A stretch of 20,029 nt of DNA, from the NCBI GenBank assembly GCA_034429275.1, contig DAOUFU010000102.1, forward strand, positions 1-20,029. The letters are read 5' to 3'. Shown one piece after another: positions 15,009 to 20,029 of the stretch (position 1 is its first letter; the number at the start of each line of letters is the position of its first letter). The translations under genes were made by a program, and so were the position numbers. Below the pieces are notes generated by a model, which ran no database searches, was not told where the DNA came from, and worked only from the letters and a program-made list of their open reading frames with translations. Origin of the DNA: DAOUFU01 sp034429275. GTDB lineage: Bacteria; Chloroflexota; Anaerolineae; Aggregatilineales; Aggregatilineaceae.

Positions 15009-16400
15009 TCACTGGTTTTTGGGCTTGCGGCGCTGATCGCGGCGCGGATCGCGCAGGTCCATTGGGTCGGGCGCGTCTTCCGGGTCGCGGATGGTGCGGC
15101 TGGCGCGCGTGCCGATGTCACGGAAGTCGTCGGTCGTGGTGCGCACCGTCTCATCACCAGGCGGAGTGCCGGTATGGAACACAGTCTCATCGCCCGCCGG
15201 CGGCTGACCATACTGAGTCTGCTCGGCGTGATGCATCCGCGTTTCGCCCATGTCCGCGCTTTGCGGCCCGCCAGATGCTGCGCGGGGCGGCGTGCCGGGC
15301 GGCGTATCCGGAATACTCGCTGCGCTTTCGGGCGGTTGGAAACCGCGCTTGAGCAGGTTGTAGTAGTGCACGGCCTGCTCAAAGGTCAGGCCGAACTGCT
15401 GCATCATCTCGCGGAGGTCGCGGATCAGTTCGGATTCATGAGGCGTGCTCGCACCGCGATCCCACATGCGCCGCACATCGTCGGGCACGGTGGCGAGCGC
15501 GTGAGGATAGGCGCTGACCGCTTCCGGCAGCAGGCCCAGTGCTTTCATGTCGCCAAGATCGCGGGCGATGGCGGCTTCCAGGCCGCGCAGCGTATCTTGC
15601 AAAGATCGCTGGCGCGCCGGATCGATGCGGCGCATGTGGGCGCGCACTGTGCGCTGAATCTGCCGCCGGATCTCGACTTCAAACTGGACTCGCTGGGTCA
15701 TTTGGCTCAGCGTATCGTAGGCATCAGGATCGGCTTCGGTGGGGTTGAAGCGCACGGTTGCCAGGACCTCGATATTCAACGGGGCCTGCGGCGTCTCGAA
15801 GACGTTGTGCACGATCTCGATCACCTGGAGGACGACAAAATTGACGTAGGGGACGATGCGCGCGTTGGTTTTGACCTGCATGGCCATCAGGCCGGGCGCG
15901 AGAAAGCCGCGAGTCCGTGTGCCCTTGAGATTCTCAACGCGCCAGTAATGATTGGCCGGGACTTCTACCGCCCAGGTGAGCAGCCAGGGCGCGAACAGGT
16001 GGATGACCAGGATCAGCGCCCCCAGCAGCATCGCCGCCACGCCGAGGATCGTCAGGCAGGCCAGACCCGGACGACTTTGAGCCACCCCAACCAGAATGAG
16101 TCCACCTGAGAAGACAAACCCGCCGACGATGCCCCCCTTGATGATCTGCCAGGCCCACCAATCGCGGCTGTTGAAACGTGCACGCTGGCGGAGGGTAGCC
16201 GGCCTGTTGTTGGCCGGACGAGGCGGTCCGGGCAGGTTGGAAGGCATGATGGGCGGCGTATAGCCAGAGCCGGGCACTGCCCACGAGTTTCCAGGCGTAG
16301 GGGGGCCACCCTGGTAGAGAACAGCGCCGGCGGCTGGTGCCAGAATCGCGCGCCGGGTCCATGCTGTGCCCTGCCGCGTGATGCTATCGAGAACGCCCAC
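15009..16400 (-). CDS. Membrane-anchored SPFH/band-7-like protein with a disordered C-terminal tail
   Basis: About 463 residues. A Pro/Gly-rich N-terminal segment (about 1-75) precedes two adjacent hydrophobic helices (about 86-106 and 112-140). A region resembling an SPFH/band-7 domain follows (about 145-265), with VEVPANHYWRVENLKGTRTRGFLAPGL at its start and a predicted long charged helix (QRVQFEVEIRRQIQRTV) near its end. After a second helical part (265-350), the last 110 residues are low-complexity, rich in Pro, Asp, Thr and Arg. They hold two GDETV motifs (403-407 and 415-419) after an MGETR motif. SPFH proteins typically form membrane microdomain scaffolds; that role is inferred and the domain match is by eye. 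GTG 16400 is chosen because a GGGGGAGAGG purine run precedes it; TTG 16415 is the alternative. The WD40 lipoprotein follows on the same strand. Confidence 0.72.
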   Translation of the reverse strand: MGVLDSITRQGTAWTRRAILAPAAGAVLYQGGPPTPGNSWAVPGSGYTPPIMPSNLPGPPRPANNRPATLRQRARFNSRDWWAWQIIKGGIVGGFVFSGGLILVGVAQSRPGLACLTILGVAAMLLGALILVIHLFAPWLLTWAVEVPANHYWRVENLKGTRTRGFLAPGLMAMQVKTNARIVPYVNFVVLQVIEIVHNVFETPQAPLNIEVLATVRFNPTEADPDAYDTLSQMTQRVQFEVEIRRQIQRTVRAHMRRIDPARQRSLQDTLRGLEAAIARDLGDMKALGLLPEAVSAYPHALATVPDDVRRMWDRGASTPHESELIRDLREMMQQFGLTFEQAVHYYNLLKRGFQPPESAASIPDTPPGTPPRAASGGPQSADMGETRMHHAEQTQYGQPPAGDETVFHTGTPPGDETVRTTTDDFRDIGTRASRTIRDPEDAPDPMDLRDPRRDQRRKPKNQ

Positions 16401-16470
16401 GCCTCTCCCCCTCAATCATCCAGTAACGCCACCACAACACTTCGATTCTAGACGCAAATGCTCCCCGGCG

Positions 16471-16540
16471 AAAGTGCAGCGTAAAAGTGCAGAGCACCTG
16501 AATTGTGATAAAATCATCATGCTTTTAGAACATTCTAAAA
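16471..16540 (+). promoter_or_regulatory. Control region of the binding-protein/cytochrome operon: direct repeats, -10 and palindrome
   Basis: Two direct copies of AAAGTGCAG (16471-16479 and 16484-16492) lie upstream of a -10-like TAAAAT (16509-16514) without a clear -35. Just downstream is a perfect palindrome, TTTTAGAA-CA-TTCTAAAA (16523-16540), where the transcription start would fall. A weak -35 with upstream repeats suggests an activator, and the palindrome suggests a repressor. Both are inference. The start codon is 80 nt further on. Confidence 0.5.
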
Positions 16541-16619
16541 CCACTGAACGTGCGACGCAGAGTTGCATCTGTGCCGCACGCTGCAATGGGTTTGCATACC
16601 CCACAAGGAGACTGCACCA

Positions 16620-17873
16620 ATGCGTAATAAAACTCTATCGTTCGCTCTGGTCCTGGCCCTGCTGGTAGCCCTGATCCCCTCTGTGGCCCCGACACAAGCG
16701 CAGGACGACGTGACTATCCGCTTTGCCGTGATGCCGGTGCTGGACGTGCTGCCCTTCTTCGTGGCTGAGCAGGCGGGCTATTTTGCCGAGGCGGGGATCA
16801 AGGTCGAGGGTGTGCCGGTCAGTGGACCGATTGAGCGTGACCAGGTTTTCATGGCCGGGGCGGCCAATGCCATGCTCACCGACCTGATGGGCGTGGCGAT
16901 CTTTAACCAGGACGAGCCACAGATGCAGGTCGTCGCACAGGCCCGCCGCGCCTATCCCGATGCCCCCATGTTCCGCATCCTCGCCGCGCCGGGCAGCGAC
17001 ATCGCCACTCCCGAGGACCTGAAAGGCGTCGAGATCGCCATCAGCCAGAACACTATCATCCAATACCTGACTCAGCGCATTCTGGAGCGCGCGGGGCTGA
17101 GCGTGGATGATCTCGTTTACCGTCCGGAACCCAATATCCCGGTGCGCTTCCAACTGCTCATGGAAGGTGCGATCCCGGCGGCCAATCTGCCCGATCCGCT
17201 GGCACAGGCGGCGATCCAGGCGGGTGCTGTCCTGGTGGCCGACGATACCGTGCTGGCCGAGGAGGAATTCAGCCAGAGCGTGTTGAGTGTCAGCACTGCC
17301 CTGGTCGAGGAAAACCCCGAAGCGGTGCAGGCGTTTGTGGCGGCCTGGATGCGCGCTGCCGAAGACCTCAACACCAACCCGGAAGCCTACCGCGACCTGT
17401 GGATGGAAAAGACCAACGTACCCGACAGTGTGAAGGATTCCTATACCTTCCCGCCTTTCCCCGTGTATGCCATCACCACCGAGTCTGCCTGGGATGACAC
17501 GGTGGGCTGGCTGGTCGAGCTGGATATCGTCGACAAGGCGGCGGACTATGCTGCCAGCGTGAACCCAACGTTCGTGGATGCGCTCAAACCCGCTGAGGCT
17601 GCCGGTGATCCGGTAAATGGCGAGGCGTTGTTCGTGGCGAGCTGTGCAGGCTGCCATTCGGTTGAGCCGGGCGTGGTGATGGTGGGACCATCGCTGGCCG
17701 GGCTGGCCGAGATCGAGGTCGAAGGCATGACTGCCGCCGAATACATCCACCAGTCGATTGTCGAGCCGGGCGCGTTTGTAGTCGAGGGCTTGTCCAACAT
17801 CATGCCCGCTTATGATACGCTGCCCGAAAGTGACGTGAACGACCTGGTCGCCTACCTGCTCAGCCTGGACTAG
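16620..17873 (+). CDS. NMT1/nitrate-sulfonate-type ABC substrate-binding protein fused to a C-terminal cytochrome c domain
   Basis: A 417-residue exported protein. A signal peptide (1-27, cleavage near TQA|QDD) precedes a type II binding-protein domain (about 30-320) of the NMT1/THI5/SsuA/TauA kind. Family marks are FFVAEQAGYFAEAGIKVE, the VFMAGAANAMLTDLMG segment and PEDLKGVEIAIS. After a short linker, about 330-417 form a class I cytochrome c domain: heme-binding C342-A-G-C345-H346, then VGPSLAGL, then IMPAYDTL with Met395 as probable axial ligand, and a final DVNDLVAYLLSL helix. Both halves are in one uninterrupted frame, so the fusion is encoded, not a frameshift artefact. AAGGAG lies 10 nt before ATG 16620. 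It heads an operon with an ATPase and a permease. The ligand is unknown; the heme may sense redox state, oxidise the ligand or pass electrons. Heme attachment needs a cytochrome c maturation system outside the window. Confidence 0.9.
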   Translation: MRNKTLSFALVLALLVALIPSVAPTQAQDDVTIRFAVMPVLDVLPFFVAEQAGYFAEAGIKVEGVPVSGPIERDQVFMAGAANAMLTDLMGVAIFNQDEPQMQVVAQARRAYPDAPMFRILAAPGSDIATPEDLKGVEIAISQNTIIQYLTQRILERAGLSVDDLVYRPEPNIPVRFQLLMEGAIPAANLPDPLAQAAIQAGAVLVADDTVLAEEEFSQSVLSVSTALVEENPEAVQAFVAAWMRAAEDLNTNPEAYRDLWMEKTNVPDSVKDSYTFPPFPVYAITTESAWDDTVGWLVELDIVDKAADYAASVNPTFVDALKPAEAAGDPVNGEALFVASCAGCHSVEPGVVMVGPSLAGLAEIEVEGMTAAEYIHQSIVEPGAFVVEGLSNIMPAYDTLPESDVNDLVAYLLSLD

Positions 17874-17896
17874 GCGCGCACACGGTGCGTCTTTGA

Positions 17897-17928
17897 CGGG
17901 TGGGGTCCGGTGCGCGGGACCCCACCCG
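17897..17928 (+). promoter_or_regulatory. GC-rich hairpin between the binding-protein and ATPase cistrons
   Basis: A perfect 12-bp inverted repeat, CGGGTGGGGTCC (17897-17908) and GGACCCCACCCG (17917-17928), with an 8-nt loop sits in the 74-nt gap after the binding-protein stop. No U-tract follows, so it is more likely an mRNA-stabilising or processing element, or a weak attenuator, than a full terminator. Confidence 0.6.
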
Positions 17929-17947
17929 CCGTGATAAACTTCCACTC

Positions 17948-18733
17948 ATGATCATCGTTGACCGGTTGACCTTTCGTTATAGTGGGCGTGGCGTGCCCAT
18001 CTTTGACGGTTTTTCCTGGCACGTGGGCGCGGGCGAAGCCTGGTCGATCATCGGGCCGTCGGGCTGCGGGAAGACGACCTTGCTCACCCTGTTGGCCGGG
18101 CTGCGCCGTCCCACGAGCGGCACCATCACCGTAGGTGGCACGGTGATCCAGCGCCCGCGCCCCGAAACCGGCCTGATCCTGCAGGATTATGGCCTGCTGC
18201 CCTGGGCGACCGTATGGGATAACGTGGCGCTGGGCCTGCGCGTGCGCCGGTTCTACGGTCCCGATGGCAAACACGCCCCGCGCAGTGATCCACCGCCCGA
18301 CCGCCGCGAAGCCCGCGAGCGCGTGGAGGGCTGGCTGCGACGGCTGAACATCTTTGAGCAGCGCAATAAATATCCGGGCGCGATCAGCGGCGGGCAGCGC
18401 CAGCGCACCGCCATCGCGCGCACGCTGGCCCTTTCTCCCGACCTGCTGCTGATGGATGAGCCGTTTAGCAGCCTGGATGCGCCCACCCGCGAGGATTTGC
18501 AGCAGTTGATCCTGCAACTGCAGCGCGAGATGTCGCTCACCAGTGTGATCGTGACACACGCCATCGAAGAAGCGGTCATCCTGGGGCGGCACATCCTGGT
18601 GCTGACCGCGCCGCCCAATACCGGGCCGCGCATCGTGCCCAATCCCGGCGCGGGATCGCCGGGGTATCGAAGCACAACGGAATTTCTTGACAAATGCAGC
18701 GAGCTTCGCGCCCTGTTGGGGTTGGCTCAATGA
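17948..18733 (+). CDS. ABC transporter ATP-binding protein (nitrate/sulfonate/taurine type)
   Basis: A 261-residue cytoplasmic ATPase that powers the importer whose receptor is the upstream cytochrome fusion. All ABC motifs are present: Walker A GPSGCGKTT (about 37-45), Q-loop LQDYGLLPW, signature SGGQRQR, Walker B LLLMDEPF with the SSLD D-loop, and the switch His in VTHA. It resembles SsuB/TauB. An extra stretch of about 20 residues (FYGPDGKHAPRSDPPPDRRE) sits in the helical domain between Q-loop and signature. ATG 17948 is only 20 nt past the intercistronic hairpin and has no good ribosome site, so expression may be kept low or depend on the hairpin. The stop overlaps the permease start by 4 nt (ATGA). 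Confidence 0.93.
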   Translation: MIIVDRLTFRYSGRGVPIFDGFSWHVGAGEAWSIIGPSGCGKTTLLTLLAGLRRPTSGTITVGGTVIQRPRPETGLILQDYGLLPWATVWDNVALGLRVRRFYGPDGKHAPRSDPPPDRREARERVEGWLRRLNIFEQRNKYPGAISGGQRQRTAIARTLALSPDLLLMDEPFSSLDAPTREDLQQLILQLQREMSLTSVIVTHAIEEAVILGRHILVLTAPPNTGPRIVPNPGAGSPGYRSTTEFLDKCSELRALLGLAQ

Positions 18734-19524
18734 ACGATTCCTCTGTACCTGCCGCACGTTATGCGCACCCTGTGCTCAGCCGCGCCGGAAACCTTGCCCT
18801 GGCGCTGGGCATCTTTTTTGTGTGCTGGACGGCGCTGGCCGCGTACCTGGATCGGCCCATCATGCCCTATGCCTGGGAGGTGATCCCGGTCTTTGTCTCC
18901 GAGATGCGCGGCGACCTGTGGCGGCATACCCTGGTCAGCGCCGAACGTGTACTCAAGGCGATCACGGTGGCGGTGTTGATCGCTACGCCGGTAGGGCTGG
19001 GCCTGGGCCAGATCAAGGTGCTCAACCGCATCTTCTCGCCGCTGATCGGGCTGGTGCATCCCATCCCCAAGATCGTCTTTTTGCCGGTGATCCTGGTGGT
19101 GCTGGGCATCGGCGAAACCTCCAAAGTGTTCCTGATCACACTGGTGCTGTTCTTCCAGATATTAGTCGTGGTGCGCGACGAAGCGGCGGGCTTGCGCCCG
19201 GAACTGATCCAGTCGGTGCGCTCGTTGGGGGCGGGGCGGCGCGCACTGTTCCGCTATGTGTATCTGCCTGCGTCGCTGCCCGCCGTGCTGACGGCGCTGC
19301 GCGTCTCGGTGGGTACGGCGATTGCGGTGCTGTTCATCGCAGAGCAGTATTCCACGCGCGAGGGGCTGGGATACTACATCGTGACGCTAACCTGGCAGCG
19401 CCTGCGCTTTGAGCGTATGTACGCGGGCATCCTGGCGATGTCGCTGCTGGGGCTGCTGTTCTACGTGGTGATCGACCTGCTGGAGCGCGTGTTTGGGCGC
19501 TGGCGCACGGCGGGCGATTGGTAA
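18730..19524 (+). CDS. ABC transporter permease (nitrate/sulfonate/taurine type)
   Basis: A 264-residue membrane permease of the BPD_transp_1 family (SsuC/TauC-like). It has about six transmembrane segments, beginning at about 20-42. The cytoplasmic EAA coupling loop is visible as RDEAAGLRPELIQSVRSLGA followed by the RALFRYVYLPASLP segment, which contacts the ATPase. Another family mark is the PIPKIVFLPVILVVLGIGE region. ATG 18730 overlaps the ATPase stop as ATGA, so it is translationally coupled; its own ribosome site is weak (TTGGGG). It is the last gene of the operon, which thus has receptor, ATPase and a single permease that would act as a homodimer. It converges on the BMP-family gene across a terminator. 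Confidence 0.93.
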   Translation: MNDSSVPAARYAHPVLSRAGNLALALGIFFVCWTALAAYLDRPIMPYAWEVIPVFVSEMRGDLWRHTLVSAERVLKAITVAVLIATPVGLGLGQIKVLNRIFSPLIGLVHPIPKIVFLPVILVVLGIGETSKVFLITLVLFFQILVVVRDEAAGLRPELIQSVRSLGAGRRALFRYVYLPASLPAVLTALRVSVGTAIAVLFIAEQYSTREGLGYYIVTLTWQRLRFERMYAGILAMSLLGLLFYVVIDLLERVFGRWRTAGDW

Positions 19525-19560
19525 GGCAAAAAACTGCACCGGACGGGTGCCCGGTGCAGT
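19525..19560 (-). terminator. Rho-independent terminator of the BMP-family gene
   Basis: A perfect 10-bp stem (ACTGCACCGG 19533-19542, CCGGTGCAGT 19551-19560) with an 8-nt loop is followed on the minus strand by a run of five further T after the stem (19532-19528). It lies 32 nt past the BMP gene stop. On the plus strand no U-tract follows, so it may only slow transcription of the converging permease operon. Confidence 0.85.
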
Positions 19561-19592
19561 AAGCAGTTCTGGTGATGTGAACGCGGAGGGGT

Positions 19593-20029
19593 TTACTCGC
19601 CGTAGCCGGTGGTGATCGTGCCGTCCACCAGCCCAGCCGCGATTTCCTCCAGTTCCGCCTTCACCTCGTCCGGCACAGCATCGGCCAGGTCGTGGAAGTC
19701 GGCCAGCGCCGCCTTGCCGTAGAAGTTCCCCGGTTCCAGTTCTTCATCGACAAACGCCTTGATGATGTCGGCGACGCCCACATCGAGCAGCTTCATGGCG
19801 CTGGAGACCAGGCACGGGTGCGCTTCGGGCACCGTCAGCCACTGGTCGGAGTCGACGCCGATGCAGAAGGGCGGCGGTCCACCCGCGCCCACCGCGTTCG
19901 CCACCTCGATCAGGCCGCCGTTACCGGTCTTGCCGCCCGCCGCGAACACCACATCGGCGTTCTGGTCGAGCGCCTGCCGGGCGGTCGCCGCGCCCCATTC
20001 GGGGTCGGTGAAGGCCTGGTCAATCGCGC
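19593..20029 (-). CDS. BMP/PnrA-family substrate-binding protein, C-terminal part (runs off the window)
   Basis: The last 144 codons or so of a basic-membrane-protein family receptor (Bmp/PnrA, type I binding-protein fold). Members bind nucleosides or related ligands for ABC import or signalling. The open frame continues to the window edge. Family marks are the AFTDPEWGAATARQALDQNADVVF region, the FAAGGKTGNGGLIEVA glycine loop and the CIGVDSDQW segment that lines the ligand site. The C-terminal region VADIIKAFVDEELEPG followed by a Tyr-Gly-rich end is also typical. The signal peptide and N-terminal lobe lie beyond base 20029, so whether it is a lipoprotein cannot be seen. It is transcribed toward the ABC operon and ends at a strong terminator. 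Confidence 0.88.
   Translation of the reverse strand, partial: AIDQAFTDPEWGAATARQALDQNADVVFAAGGKTGNGGLIEVANAVGAGGPPPFCIGVDSDQWLTVPEAHPCLVSSAMKLLDVGVADIIKAFVDEELEPGNFYGKAALADFHDLADAVPDEVKAELEEIAAGLVDGTITTGYGE

Noticed and set aside
14382..16109. A 575-codon open frame on the plus strand across the start of the WD40 gene and most of the SPFH-like gene
   Set aside because: It spans two well-supported minus-strand genes and their intergenic gap, has no family features, and its composition (His, Arg, Gln-rich) is that of an antisense frame in GC-rich DNA.
16523..16540. Calling the palindrome a LexA, PerR or heat-shock element
   Set aside because: It resembles each only partly and the spacing differs, so it is recorded as an operator-like palindrome without a named regulator.
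17897..17928. A Rho-independent terminator between the binding protein and the ATPase
   Set aside because: The stem is strong but neither strand has a following U-tract, and the downstream genes clearly belong to the same transporter.

Overview
The window is GC-rich, densely packed bacterial DNA. The style of its proteins suggests a Chloroflexota (Anaerolineae-like) genome: solute-binding proteins with plain signal peptides, a WD40 lipoprotein built of 'LAWSPDG' repeats, and AAA-type and SPFH-like orphans. This assignment is inference, because no rRNA or taxonomic marker is present. I see no tRNA, rRNA, CRISPR array, insertion sequence or integrase.

Layout, left to right. (1) 1-2505, minus strand: a branched-chain amino-acid-type (Liv/HAAT) ABC transporter. 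The order is binding protein, intergenic terminator hairpin, LivH permease, then a membrane protein cut by the window edge that is probably the N-terminus of the LivM partner. (2) 2506-2884: a 379-bp divergent control region. It holds a TATAAT promoter with an inverted repeat in its spacer for the Liv genes, and a weaker promoter for a SixA-type phosphohistidine phosphatase (2885-3373, plus). (3) 3375-7545, minus: a compact glpABC operon for the three-subunit, quinone-linked glycerol-3-phosphate dehydrogenase. (4) 7722-11016, minus: a 2-oxoacid (pyruvate or acetoin) dehydrogenase operon, E1alpha-E1beta-E2, without an E3 gene in the window. (5) 11017-11249: divergent promoters whose -35 boxes overlap. 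They serve the dehydrogenase operon and an orphan P-loop ATPase (11250-12548, plus). (6) 12570-16400, minus: a lipoprotein with 14 WD40 blades, probably two seven-bladed propellers, and upstream of it a membrane-anchored SPFH-like protein with a disordered, threonine-rich tail. (7) 16620-19524, plus: an ABC importer operon of the nitrate/sulfonate/NMT1 type. Its binding protein ends in a c-type cytochrome domain. (8) 19593-20029, minus: the C-terminal part of a BMP/PnrA-family binding protein with a strong terminator.

The genes describe a cell that imports amino acids and other organic solutes, oxidises glycerol-3-phosphate into the quinone pool, and feeds 2-oxoacids to acetyl-CoA. The most unusual item is the solute-binding protein-cytochrome c fusion in operon (7). 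It places a redox cofactor on the receptor of an importer. The palindrome upstream of that gene, the GC-rich hairpin between its first two cistrons, the 14-blade lipoprotein with its all-beta insertion, and the shared divergent promoter at 11.2 kb are secondary points of interest.
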